Positions 30,149 through 41,674 of a DNA stretch of 64,000 nucleotides are shown piece after piece. The notes below the pieces were generated by a model that was given only the letters and a program-made list of their open reading frames with translations, did no database searches and had not been told where the DNA came from. This DNA is from Salmonella enterica subsp. diarizonae. GTDB taxonomy: Bacteria; Pseudomonadota; Gammaproteobacteria; Enterobacterales; Enterobacteriaceae. Within the stretch, counting starts at the first letter, position 1; each line of letters opens with the position of its first letter. Location of the stretch: the NCBI RefSeq assembly GCF_008692785.1, contig NZ_VXJV01000003.1, forward strand, positions 310,001 to 374,000, read 5' to 3'. The position numbers were made by a program, and so were the translations under genes.

Positions 30149-30877
30149 GATCTTCTCCTTATGCTGTGGGATACGCATAGCCACCTGGCGGATAAACGTA
30201 TTGAAGCGCGCGGCGTCGCCAGTGTGCATCATGTAATTAAACAGACTTTGAAGCTGGGTGTCATTAGCGTATCCCTTAATCAGCAGGGCGACCAGCTGTT
30301 CGACAAGCCCCATCAGATCACGTTGGCGGATGTGTTTTTGTATGAGTTCCAGCAGCGCGACGCGGCGGTGCCGCATAATCTCGTCGTCCGGCACGACCGT
30401 AATATCGACCAGAGGAAAGGCGGTGGCGTATAGCTTACGCGCCATCACCGGGTCGGCAAATTCATCCAGCCAGCATAATGAGAACGGATACGGGCTTCGG
30501 TTTCCGTGGTAAAACAGCATTGGTACCACTAACGGCAACGTCTTATGCCCGGCCTCCAGGTGTCGTTGCATTGCAGCCATCGCGTAACGCATCAGCCGAA
30601 ATGCCATATGCGCGTCCGGCGTACTCTGATGTTCAATAACCACGTAAATGTAACCTTCACCTTCACTTGTTTCCAGCGACCAAAGAATATCGGAATAATG
30701 GGGGCGTAAATCCTCTTCAATAAAGCTACCGGACTCCAGCCGTAACGTATTCAGATTACAGATTTGACGTAATGTCGACGGGAGATGGATTTCCAAAAAA
30801 TCTCGTGCAGTATCGGGGTGGCATAAAAACTGTTTGAATACCGCGTCATGCGGCGTGGATGTTGTTGAGGTCGCCAT
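29951..30877 (-). CDS. rpnA: Rpn family recombination-promoting nuclease (YhgA-like)
   Basis: Rpn proteins are PD-(D/E)XK-type DNA endonucleases, once annotated as transposases, that raise RecA-independent recombination and in some cases limit phage. The 308-residue protein shows the catalytic pattern Asp63 (HYSDILW) and Glu82-x-Gln84 (VIEHQST). Its C-terminal part has Q/G-rich repeats ([14 protein letters not shown]). The position between bioH and feoC matches E. coli rpnA. No inverted repeats or target duplications flank it, so it is not a mobile element here. An internal start at 30148 may give a separate small product. Confidence 0.92.
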   Translation of the reverse strand: MATSTTSTPHDAVFKQFLCHPDTARDFLEIHLPSTLRQICNLNTLRLESGSFIEEDLRPHYSDILWSLETSEGEGYIYVVIEHQSTPDAHMAFRLMRYAMAAMQRHLEAGHKTLPLVVPMLFYHGNRSPYPFSLCWLDEFADPVMARKLYATAFPLVDITVVPDDEIMRHRRVALLELIQKHIRQRDLMGLVEQLVALLIKGYANDTQLQSLFNYMMHTGDAARFNTFIRQVAMRIPQHKEKIMTIAERLRQEGHRHGLQKGLQQGKQEGQRLAALRIARSMLTDGFDRDTVLRVTGLAPADLASESH

Positions 30878-31027
30878 ATCGATCCGTCACCGGTGAAGTT
30901 CAATGACGTGACACTACGCGCTGACCGGGCTGATTGCAGTAGAGAATTAGTGCGCTTGCGAGGCGCATGGGGAGATAAATGCGGACGGCGGTAACGCTTT
31001 CATCTTTGTGGAAGGCATTACGCAAAA

Positions 31028-31106
31028 TTGCCCGGCAGCGTGACGCGTACCGGGCAACATAACGCGGGATAAAGGCCGGATGAGAAGTGTTACGTCGCTA
31101 TCCGGC
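31028..31106. repeat. Two hairpins between rpnA and feoC
   Basis: TTGCCCGG (31028-31035) pairs with CCGGGCAA (31050-31057), and GCCGGAT (31075-31081) pairs with ATCCGGC (31100-31106). Both look REP-related and lie just past the feoC stop, where they may stabilise or end the feo transcript. I see nothing coding in 30878-31111. Confidence 0.55.
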
Positions 31107-31111
31107 GAAGG

Positions 31112-31348
31112 TTAACGCAAGGCCCACCATTCGCGCAGGCAGGCTTTACCTTCCGGACAACTTTTGCAGCTACCTGAAAGGCAGCCGTCCGGTTCTTCCG
31201 GGATACGTACCGCTTTACCCATGATCTCCAGTTGATTCAGCATGGCGTCGATCATTGGCTGCGGGGCGTGCAGCGTATGGCTGATCTGCGTTACCTCCAT
31301 GCGACCCCGTAGCGCCAGTAGATCGCGAACCTGTATCAATGAAGCCAT
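31112..31348 (-). CDS. feoC: FeoC, small Fe-S protein of ferrous iron uptake
   Basis: FeoC is a small winged-helix protein that binds FeoB and, in Salmonella, is known to protect FeoB from proteolysis. The 78-residue protein has a helix-turn-helix-like N-terminus and a cysteine cluster [15 protein letters not shown] near residues 56-70 that binds an Fe-S cluster. It follows feoB after 12 bp, third gene of feoABC. Confidence 0.95.
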   Translation of the reverse strand: MASLIQVRDLLALRGRMEVTQISHTLHAPQPMIDAMLNQLEIMGKAVRIPEEPDGCLSGSCKSCPEGKACLREWWALR

Positions 31349-31360
31349 TTTTTACATCCC

Positions 31361-33679
31361 TTAGTGACAATTGCCCGCAGTGCCCGAACAACAGGAACTG
31401 ACGTTTTTGCGGGTTGCCAGTAGTTCAATGTCCACACGGCTGCGGGCGCGGCGCAACAGGCTTAACACCACAACGTTAAAGACGATCACCGCCAGAATAC
31501 AGATCAGGCTGTATGTAGGGTGTTGACTGAAGCTGGTAACCTGATAGAACAGCGTGGCGAGCGAATAGGCGATATTCAGTCCCCACAGGATTGAGAAGCT
31601 CATCCAGCCGCGGCTGGACTCGCGGGCGATAGCGCCCATCACCGAGATACATGGTACGTAAAGCAGGACGAAAATCAGGTAACTGTACGCCGCCGCGGCG
31701 CTGCCGAATTTTTGATCCATTACGCCCATCGCTCCGGTCGCCATTTCGCCGTCGCCTTTACTTGCTTCGATCGGGTTGGCCAGTACGCTCAGGCTAAAGG
31801 TGTCTTTCAGGCTTTGCCAGGTATCGTCAACCGCGCCCAGCAGTTCATCGCCGAGATGAAAGTCGGCAGGGTTAAACGCTTCGTCCTGAATATTTTCGGC
31901 GGTGTAGAGCGTGTTCAGCGTACCGACGACAACTTCTTTCGCCATGGCGCCCGTAAACAGACCCACGGTCGCCTGCCAGTTATCCTCATGGACGCCGATC
32001 GGTTTAAAGACTGGCGTGATCACCCGGCTTACAGAGGCGAGGGCGGAGTCATTAATGTTATCGACGATTTTGCCGCTCAGTGAGAAGCTGTTAAACGCGC
32101 TCAGGAAAATACTAACGATGATAATGACTTTACCGGCGCGCAGTACAAAACCTTTCAGGCGTTGCCAGGTCTGGATAATAAGGCTCTTGATATGCGGTAC
32201 GTGGTAAACCGGCAGCTCCATCACAAACGGAGAGGCTTCGCCGCGCATAATGGTATGTTTCAGCATCAGGCCGGTTAATACCGCCATAACAATACCCAGC
32301 ACGTACAACGAGAAGACCGCCAGCGCGCCGTTTTGCCCGAAGAAGGCGGCGGCAAAGACGGCGAAAATCGCCAGACGCGCGCCGCAGGACATAAACGGCG
32401 CCATCATGATGGTCATCAGGCGTTCGCGCGGAGCGTCAAGCGTGCGGGCGCCCATCACGGAAGGTACATTACAGCCGAAGCCGACAATCAGCGGCACGAA
32501 GGATTTACCCGGCAGCCCCAGCGCCTGCATCAGGCGATCCATGACGAAGGCCGCGCGCGCCATATAGCCGGAGTCTTCAAGGAAGGAGAGAAACAGGTAC
32601 ATCATCCCGATCTGCGGTACCAGCGGCAGGACGGTATTGATCCCGCCGCCAAGACCTTGCGCCAGGAAGATGGTTAACCAATCCGGGAAGTGCAGAGTGT
32701 AGCCAATCCACTGAATGCCATGAATAAAGATAGCGACGGAACCGGCATCAAACAGGGGTTGCAACGCGCCGCCGATGTTAATGGCGAGCAAGAACATCAG
32801 GTACATCACGAACAGAAAAATCGGTAAGCCGAGGAAACGGTTCAGGATAATTTTATCAACTGCGGTGGTGAAACGGCTGGGTTCGGCTGTCAGGGTATTG
32901 CTTACCACGTCGCAAATAGCGGCGATACACTGGTAACGGGCGTCGGCGATATGCAGCGCCGGGTCGTCCATTTCGTCCTTCAGACGGGCAAGGGAGGTGT
33001 CCAGGTTTTGCGCCGCTTCGCCTGCGTAAGCCTGGCTGTAGATATCGCCCTCCAGCATTTGCAGACCCAGCCAGCGGCGCTGTTGTAAAGGCATCTCCTG
33101 GGCCATCGCGTCGGCCAGGAAACCCGCCTCGCGCAGCAGCGGCTGGGCATAATGCACCAGTTCGACATTGTCGTTAGCGTTGTGACGGTCAATGGCCAGT
33201 TTCAGCGCCTCGATACCGCGACCGCGAGTCGATACCAGCGGTACGACAGGGCAACCCAGACGCGTGGACAGAGCGTCGACATCAATACGAACCTGCTGTT
33301 TTTCGGCAATATCCAGCATGTTGAGCGCGACAATACAGGGGATACCCAGCTCCAGCAGTTGCAGCGTCAAATAGAGGTTACGCTCCAGATTGGAGGCGTC
33401 CACAACGTTTATCAACAGGTCGGCATCGCCGCTCAGGATGTAGTGGCAGGCGATCTGTTCGTCGAGAGAGGTTTGCGACGAGATGGTCGTCAGCGAATAG
33501 GTGCCGGGTAAATCTACCAGCGTGACCTGGTGGTCAGTTGTCGAAAACTGACCCTCTTTACGCTCGACGGTGACGCCCGCCCAGTTCCCTACGCGCTGAC
33601 GCGCGCCGGTGAGTTGGTTAAATAAGGTGGTCTTGCCGGAATTAGGATTACCAATTAAACCAATGGTTAATTTTTTCAT
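31361..33679 (-). CDS. feoB: Ferrous iron transporter FeoB
   Basis: FeoB is the inner-membrane Fe2+ transporter. The 772-residue protein starts with a G-protein domain (G1 GNPNSGKTT at 10-18, G3 DLPG near 57-60, G4-like NMLD near 120-123), then a helical guanine-dissociation-inhibitor region. The C-terminal half has about ten membrane segments including paired Gate motifs with conserved cysteines (GFGCNVPSV, YVPCISVMG). The tail is cysteine-rich (SSCCSGTAGNC). It lies 18 bp after feoA in one operon. Confidence 0.98.
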   Translation of the reverse strand: MKKLTIGLIGNPNSGKTTLFNQLTGARQRVGNWAGVTVERKEGQFSTTDHQVTLVDLPGTYSLTTISSQTSLDEQIACHYILSGDADLLINVVDASNLERNLYLTLQLLELGIPCIVALNMLDIAEKQQVRIDVDALSTRLGCPVVPLVSTRGRGIEALKLAIDRHNANDNVELVHYAQPLLREAGFLADAMAQEMPLQQRRWLGLQMLEGDIYSQAYAGEAAQNLDTSLARLKDEMDDPALHIADARYQCIAAICDVVSNTLTAEPSRFTTAVDKIILNRFLGLPIFLFVMYLMFLLAINIGGALQPLFDAGSVAIFIHGIQWIGYTLHFPDWLTIFLAQGLGGGINTVLPLVPQIGMMYLFLSFLEDSGYMARAAFVMDRLMQALGLPGKSFVPLIVGFGCNVPSVMGARTLDAPRERLMTIMMAPFMSCGARLAIFAVFAAAFFGQNGALAVFSLYVLGIVMAVLTGLMLKHTIMRGEASPFVMELPVYHVPHIKSLIIQTWQRLKGFVLRAGKVIIIVSIFLSAFNSFSLSGKIVDNINDSALASVSRVITPVFKPIGVHEDNWQATVGLFTGAMAKEVVVGTLNTLYTAENIQDEAFNPADFHLGDELLGAVDDTWQSLKDTFSLSVLANPIEASKGDGEMATGAMGVMDQKFGSAAAAYSYLIFVLLYVPCISVMGAIARESSRGWMSFSILWGLNIAYSLATLFYQVTSFSQHPTYSLICILAVIVFNVVVLSLLRRARSRVDIELLATRKNVSSCCSGTAGNCH

Positions 33680-33697
33680 TTTTATAGACTCACTGTA

Positions 33698-33961
<264 letters not shown>

Positions 33962-34037
33962 TCATGCGGCGCTCAGGGGGGCGGCAGGAGACCCGATATT
34001 TAGCCAACGAAGGAAAGAGTAAATAATCAACAACACA

Positions 34038-34056
34038 ATGATAATGAGAATGGTTT
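34038..34056 (-). promoter_or_regulatory. Fur box of feoABC
   Basis: ATGATAATGAGAATGGTTT matches the Fur box pattern GATAATGATAATCATTATC in about two of its three hexamers. It lies about 115 bp ahead of feoA. Fur control of feo is established in enterics. Confidence 0.65.
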
Positions 34057-34115
34057 CTATCTTCAACGGTTAAAATGTGACGGAATGTACAAATAAGCGA
34101 TAATTTGCGCCAATG

Positions 34116-34129
34116 TTGATATGGCTCAA
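34116..34129 (-). promoter_or_regulatory. FNR box of feoABC
   Basis: TTGAT-ATGG-CTCAA differs from the FNR consensus TTGAT-N4-ATCAA at a single position. It is about 190 bp ahead of feoA, farther out than the Fur box. Anaerobic activation of feo by FNR is known in E. coli and Salmonella. Confidence 0.65.
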
Positions 34130-34319
34130 CATTTATTTGTCTTTTTGCAAATCCCCCTGTTGTGCAAATATCCACCATTTTTAATGTTTAATTAAGGTTT
34201 CATCTGTTAATAGAGTGATAATTAATAGTACGGATAGCAGAAGAGAATTAATTAACAGATTCTAATGGGTAAGATTTAATTGTTAATTAAAAAAGAAAGG
34301 GTTGGACGTATTGCAAAAT

Positions 34320-34351
34320 CGCAGGCCGGATAAGAGATCATCCGGCCTGCG
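34320..34351 (-). terminator. Strong hairpin after yhgF
   Basis: CGCAGGCCGGAT (34320-34331) pairs perfectly over 12 bp with ATCCGGCCTGCG (34340-34351). On the minus strand it is followed by ATTTTGC. It is REP-like and probably ends yhgF transcription 10 bp after the stop. Confidence 0.7.
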
Positions 34352-34361
34352 TATTACCCGA

Positions 34362-36692
34362 TTAGCGTTTTTTCCCCAGTGCGGCTGCCAGCGCATCCAT
34401 CATGGCGCTGTTACCGGCTGGCTGGGCGTCCCGACCGCGCGCTTTCACCGCTTTTGTTGCCGGGCGGTTTCCCTGAGCGCGATCGGCACCGCCGCTACGG
34501 CGAGCAGTGGTTTCGCCGGGCTGTTCGTCCAGACGCATCGTCAGCGCAATACGCTTACGTTGCAGATCCACTTCCAGCACTTTCACCTTCACGATGTCGC
34601 CGGCTTTCACCACAGTGTGTGGATCGTCGACGAATTTAGTCGACAGGGAAGAGATGTGAACCAGACCATCCTGATGGACGCCGATATCGACAAACGCGCC
34701 GAAGTTGGTGACGTTAGTGACCGCCCCTTCCAGAATCATACCCGGCAACAGGTCATTCATGGTTTCGACGCCATCGGCGAACTGCGCGGTTTTAAATTCA
34801 GGGCGCGGGTCGCGGCCTGGTTTTTCCAGCTCTTTGATGATATCGCTCACGGTCGGCACGCCGAATTTATCGTCGGTAAAATCGGCGGCCTTGAGGTGAC
34901 GCAATTCGTTGCTGTTGCCCATGAGATCTTTTAGCGCTTGCTGCGTCGCCGCCAGAATTCGTTCGACAACCGGATAGGCTTCCGGGTGGACGGTAGACGC
35001 ATCCAGCGGGTTATCACCGTGGTTAATACGCAGGAAGCCCGCGCACTGCTCAAACGCTTTCGGCCCCAGACGGCTCACCTTCAACAGTTGCTGGCGATTC
35101 TGAAACTGACCGTTCTCATCGCGCCAGGCGACGATGTTCTGCGCCATCATACGCGTTAAGCCCGCGACGCGGGTCAGCAGCGGCACGGAGGCGGTATTCA
35201 AATCGACGCCGACGGCGTTTACGCAGTCTTCTACCACCGCATCCAGTTTACGGGCCAACTGTGTCTGGCTGACATCGTGCTGATATTGGCCGACGCCGAT
35301 CGATTTCGGGTCGATTTTCACCAGTTCAGCCAGCGGGTCCTGTAGACGGCGGGCAATGGACACCGCGCCGCGCAGAGAAACATCCAGATCCGGAAACTCC
35401 TGCGCCGCCAGCTCAGAAGCGGAATAAACGGACGCCCCCGCTTCGCTGACGATCACTTTCTGCGCCGTCACGTTCGGGAATTGTTTCTGCACGTCGAGAT
35501 AGAAGCGTTCGGTTTCGCGCGATGCCGTACCGTTGCCAATCGCTACCAGTTCGACGTGGTATTTTTCGCACAGCGCGGCGATAACGGTAGCCGCTTTGGC
35601 CGCCTGACCGGTATGCGGATAAATGGTATCCGTCGCCACCAGCTTGCCGGTGCCGTCAACGACAGCGACTTTTACGCCGGTACGCAAGCCAGGATCAAGG
35701 CCCATTGTGGCGCGCAGGCCAGCCGGTGCCGCCATCAGCAGGTCGTGCAGGTTACGGGCAAACACGTTAATCGCTTCGTCTTCCGCACGTTCGCGCACGG
35801 TGCCCATCAGTTCGGTTTCGAGGTGCATTAAGACCTTGATGCGCCATGTCCAGCTCACTACGCCCTTGCGCCAGCTATCCGCCGGGGCGTTATTCAGACG
35901 CAGGCCGAGATGGTCCATGATGATTTGTTCGCAGTAGCTCTCTTTTGGCGGCTCATCAAACTGTGGGTCGGCATTGAGCGAAAGTTGCAGAATGCCTTCG
36001 TTACGACCACGGAACATTGCTAACGCACGGTGAGACGGGACGTTGGCAATTGGCTCATGATGGTCGAAATAGTCGCGGAATTTTGCCCCTTCTTCCTCTT
36101 TGCCGCTCACGACGGTGGCAACCAGATGGGCGTTCTTCCACAGGTAATCACGCACTTTCGCCAGCAATGCGGCGTCTTCGGCAAAGCGCTCCATCAGAAT
36201 GTAGCGTGCGCCATCGAGCGCGGCTTTCGTGTCCGCCACGCCTTTGTCGGCATCAATATACTTTGCCGCTTCCACATCAGGATCGTGGGACGGCTCGTTC
36301 CAGAGCAGATCGGCCAGCGGCTCAAGGCCGGCTTCAATGGCGATTTGTCCACGGGTGCGGCGTTTAGGTTTATAGGGCAGGTAGAGATCTTCGAGCTCGG
36401 TCTTACTTAACGTAGCGTTGATGGCGCCAGCCAGCTCATCGGTCAGTTTGCCTTGTTCGGAAATGGACTTGAGGATGGCCTGACGCCTGTCTTCCAGCTC
36501 ACGCAGATAGCCCAGACGTGTTTCCAGGTTACGCAACTGCGTGTCATCCAGACCGCCGGTGATTTCTTTACGATAACGTGCGATAAACGGCACGGTGTTC
36601 CCTTCGTCAAGCAGGCGAACGGCAGCTTCAACCTGTCCGGCATGTGCCTGGATTTCACCCGCAATAATGCGGCAGAAAGAATCATTCATCAT
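34362..36692 (-). CDS. yhgF: Tex-family RNA-binding transcription accessory protein YhgF
   Basis: Tex proteins bind nucleic acid and affect transcription and stress survival; the molecular job is not settled. The 776-residue protein has an N-terminal helical region, a YqgF-type RNase H-like fold ([16 protein letters not shown] near 325), a helix-hairpin-helix pair (near 490-560) and a C-terminal S1 domain ([20 protein letters not shown] near 660). The tail is basic and low in complexity. It follows greB by 98 bp and precedes the feo region on the same strand. Confidence 0.95.
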   Translation of the reverse strand: MMNDSFCRIIAGEIQAHAGQVEAAVRLLDEGNTVPFIARYRKEITGGLDDTQLRNLETRLGYLRELEDRRQAILKSISEQGKLTDELAGAINATLSKTELEDLYLPYKPKRRTRGQIAIEAGLEPLADLLWNEPSHDPDVEAAKYIDADKGVADTKAALDGARYILMERFAEDAALLAKVRDYLWKNAHLVATVVSGKEEEGAKFRDYFDHHEPIANVPSHRALAMFRGRNEGILQLSLNADPQFDEPPKESYCEQIIMDHLGLRLNNAPADSWRKGVVSWTWRIKVLMHLETELMGTVRERAEDEAINVFARNLHDLLMAAPAGLRATMGLDPGLRTGVKVAVVDGTGKLVATDTIYPHTGQAAKAATVIAALCEKYHVELVAIGNGTASRETERFYLDVQKQFPNVTAQKVIVSEAGASVYSASELAAQEFPDLDVSLRGAVSIARRLQDPLAELVKIDPKSIGVGQYQHDVSQTQLARKLDAVVEDCVNAVGVDLNTASVPLLTRVAGLTRMMAQNIVAWRDENGQFQNRQQLLKVSRLGPKAFEQCAGFLRINHGDNPLDASTVHPEAYPVVERILAATQQALKDLMGNSNELRHLKAADFTDDKFGVPTVSDIIKELEKPGRDPRPEFKTAQFADGVETMNDLLPGMILEGAVTNVTNFGAFVDIGVHQDGLVHISSLSTKFVDDPHTVVKAGDIVKVKVLEVDLQRKRIALTMRLDEQPGETTARRSGGADRAQGNRPATKAVKARGRDAQPAGNSAMMDALAAALGKKR

Positions 36693-36790
36693 GGGTTAGC
36701 TTCGTCTTCAGGATAAAAATCAGGGGATAGTTATACGGATTGGCTGACAAAAATGCCAGCCATCAGCGGGGGCTTAGGATTCTTCTTGTC

Positions 36791-37264
36791 TTATTTGACG
36801 TATTCGATCGCGTTGACGTACCAGTTTGCTTCGCCGACAGGGGTGTTGACCACCGCCAGATCGCCCACTTCTTTTTTCAGTAGTGCCCGCGCCATCGGCG
36901 AGTCGATAGAGATGTAATCCTTACGTCCGAAAATTTCATCGTAACCGACAATGCGGAACTTCAGCGTATCGCCGTCGTCATTTTCGATTTCCACCCAGGC
37001 ACCGAAGAAGACTTTGCCCTCCTGCTGCGGGGAATAATCCACGATTTTGAGATTTTCCATGCATTTGGTCAGATATCTGACACGTCTGTCGATCTCACGC
37101 AGGCGCTTTTTATTATACTGATAGTCGGCATTCTCGCTGCGGTCGCCCAGACTCGCAGCCCAGGTCACTTTTTTGGTGACCTCCGGGCGCTCTTCACGCC
37201 AGAGATAATTGAGCTCTTGTTTGAGTGTTTCGTACCCTTCGCGGGTGATCAGGGGCGTTTTCAT
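36791..37264 (-). CDS. greB: Transcript cleavage factor GreB
   Basis: GreB enters the RNA polymerase secondary channel and stimulates cleavage of backtracked transcripts. The 157-residue protein has the N-terminal coiled coil with tip acidic residues (GDRSENADYQYNKKRLREID, about 40-59) and the C-terminal FKBP-like domain ending NWYVNAIEYVK. It is divergent from ompR. Confidence 0.97.
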   Translation of the reverse strand: MKTPLITREGYETLKQELNYLWREERPEVTKKVTWAASLGDRSENADYQYNKKRLREIDRRVRYLTKCMENLKIVDYSPQQEGKVFFGAWVEIENDDGDTLKFRIVGYDEIFGRKDYISIDSPMARALLKKEVGDLAVVNTPVGEANWYVNAIEYVK

Positions 37265-37489
37265 CTCGTTGATTTACCTTTGCTGTCGATATTGCGCACA
37301 CGGGGTATAACGTGATCGTCCCGACAGAATAAATAATGGGTTTGCTGATTAATTGTATATTTAAGCTGCTGTTAAATATGCTTTGTAACAATTTAGCCTG
37401 AAATTCATACCAGAATTCGCTGGTGACTCACGTGAGCTTTTTTAAGAATACACACTTACATTTGTTGCGAACCTTTGGGAGTACAGACA

Positions 37490-39558
<2,069 letters not shown>

Positions 39559-39588
39559 GAAAGGGAGGTATTAACCTCCCTTTCTTCT
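39559..39588 (+). terminator. Rho-independent terminator after envZ
   Basis: GAAAGGGAGGT (39559-39569) pairs with ACCTCCCTTTC (39574-39584) around a four-base loop, followed by TT. The hairpin starts directly after the envZ stop and ends the ompB operon. Confidence 0.85.
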
Positions 39589-39600
39589 CAACGCTGGAAT

Positions 39601-39670
39601 GGCGCTACACTTATCCGACCTGGTATTTCACACATTGTAGGCCGGATAAGGCAAAGCCGTCATCCGGCAT
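39601..39670. repeat. REP pair between envZ and pckA
   Basis: Inverted REP-like units TTATCCGACCTGG and GTAGGCCGGATAAGGC...CATCCGGCA lie between the convergent envZ and pckA stops. Confidence 0.75.
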
Positions 39671-39675
39671 ATTCC

Positions 39676-41295
39676 TTACAGCTTCGGTCCGGCGCTAACC
39701 AGTGCTTCGCCTGCCGGGGTATCCGTGTACTTCTCGAAGTTCTCAATGAACAGTTTCGCCAGCGCGGTGGCTTTTTCCTGCCATTGTTCCGGCGACGCGT
39801 AGGTGTTACGCGGGTCGAGAATGCGGGTATCCACGCCCGGCAGTTCAGTCGGGATCGCCAGATCGAACAGCGGCAGACGGAAAGTTTCCGCGTTATCAAG
39901 AGAACCGTTCAGAATGGCGTCGATAATCGCGCGCGTATCTTTAATGGAGATACGTTTGCCGGTACCGTTCCAGCCAGTGTTAACCAGATAAGCCTGCGCG
40001 CCCGCCGCCTGCATACGTTTCACCAGCACCTCAGCGTACTGCGTCGGGTGCAACGTCAGGAACGCGGCGCCGAAGCAGGCGGAGAAGGTGGGGGTCGGTT
40101 CGGTAACGCCGCGTTCGGTGCCGGCCAGTTTAGCGGTGAAACCCGACAGGAAGTGGTACTGCGTCTGGTTAGCGGTTAAACGGGAAACCGGCGGCAACAC
40201 GCCGAAGGCATCCGCAGTCAGGAAGATAACCTTAGTGGCGTGACCTGCTTTGGATACGGGCTTAACGATGTTATCGATGTGATAGATCGGGTAAGAGACG
40301 CGGGTGTTTTCGGTTTTGGAACCATCGTCGAAATCAACGGTGCCGTCCTCGCGCACGGTGACGTTTTCCAGCAGCGCATCACGGCGAATCGCGTGATAAA
40401 TTTCTGGCTCCGCTTCTTTCGACAGCTTGATGGTTTTGGCGTAGCAGCCGCCTTCAAAGTTGAATACGCCGTCGTCATCCCAACCGTGCTCATCATCGCC
40501 AATCAGACGACGTTTCGGGTCGGTGGACAGTGTGGTTTTTCCGGTGCCGGAAAGGCCGAAGAAGACCGCGACATCGCCTTTTTCACCCACGTTGGCAGAA
40601 CAGTGCATTGATGCGATACCTTTTAGCGGCAGCAGGTAGTTCATTACCGAGAACATCCCTTTTTTCATTTCGCCGCCGTACCAGGTGCCGCCAATGAGCT
40701 GAATACGTTCAGTCAGGTTGAACGCCACGAAGTTTTCCGAGTTCAGCCCTTGCTCTTTCCATTGTGGGTTGGTGCACTTCGCGCCGTTCATGACGATAAA
40801 GTCAGGCTTGAAATCCACCAACTCTTCGTCCGTTGGGCGAATAAACATATTTTTAACGAAATGGGCCTGCCAGGCGACTTCCGTAATAAAGCGTACAGAA
40901 AGACGCGTATCAGCATTTGCGCCGCAGAATGCATCAACAATGAATAAGCGTTTACCGGAAAGTTGATGCGTCACCAGATCTTTCAGATGTTGCCAGGTTT
41001 CCTGGGAAAGCGGCTTATTATCGTTTTTACCTTTACCCTTATCGGACCACCAGAGCGTATCACGCGTGGTGTCGTCGCGAACAATATACTTATCCTTAGG
41101 CGAACGACCGGTAAAAATACCGGTATCAACGGCAACGGCGCCCAGGTTAGTTAACACGCCACGCTCATAGCCTTCCAGACCAGGATTAAGTTCTTCCTGA
41201 TAGAGGGTGTCGTAGCTGGGATTGTAAACGATATCCTAGACGTCATTGATACCATAAGCCTTGAGATCTTGCGGGGTTAAATTGTTAACGCGCAT
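39676..41295 (-). pseudogene. pckA: Phosphoenolpyruvate carboxykinase (ATP), amber stop at codon 20
   Basis: PckA makes phosphoenolpyruvate from oxaloacetate and ATP, the first step of gluconeogenesis from C4 acids. From the ATG at 41295 the frame reads MRVNNLTPQDLKAYGINDV, then TAG (minus strand, 41238-41236), then continues [16 protein letters not shown] without further stops to 39676. Without the stop the product would be 539 residues, the family's usual length. The GRSPKDK substrate loop and Walker-type [11 protein letters not shown] motif are intact. The stop is best explained by CAG (Gln) to TAG. A GTG at 41157 could restart translation, losing 46 residues. The gene is probably non-functional unless the stop is suppressed or bypassed. 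Confidence 0.85.
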
Positions 41296-41674
41296 ATCAC
41301 TGCTCCTTAGCCAATATGTATTACCGGAAATAATAAGGTTTTTTGAAGTTGGTTAACCGCGACAAGGCTCATAGATTTACGTATCTGGACAAAATCACGA
41401 TTGACGAAAAACACTGTGTCTCCTGTCACGCAGAGGCGGTTATTATGGCAGGAAACCTACTTTTGTTGTGGAAAATGTTCTGAAAACGTTAAAAGGAAGT
41501 GTTTTTGACCGACATAATGTGATGGTAATCGCATTCATGTAAGAAAGTGACGTAACACCAACATTAACAATATCGATTCACCTATCTGCGTTTTTTTCTG
41601 AATTATGCATGACGACGCCTGGCGGTGAAGAGATGATGCAATAATGCGACTTTCTCATCATTCTGGATAACGAC
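41296..41674. other. pckA-yhgE divergent intergenic region
   Basis: This 379-bp region holds the promoters of the divergent pckA and yhgE. TGTGT-CTCCTG-TCACG at 41416-41431 resembles a CRP site, about 120-135 bp ahead of the pckA start; CRP control of pckA is plausible. I see no small gene here. Confidence 0.45.

Noticed and set aside
29951..30877. Insertion sequence (transposase label of the YhgA family)
   Set aside because: No terminal inverted repeats or target duplications; the family acts as Rpn nucleases at a fixed chromosomal site.
37427..37436. Palindrome CTCACGTGAG followed by CTTTTTT ahead of ompR as a terminator
   Set aside because: The palindrome has no loop and lies in the ompB promoter region; it may be a protein site but I cannot assign it.
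41155..41295. pckA simply starting at GTG 41157 as an intact shorter gene
   Set aside because: The 46 codons upstream match PckA on both sides of the TAG, so the shorter frame is a result of the stop and not the original start.
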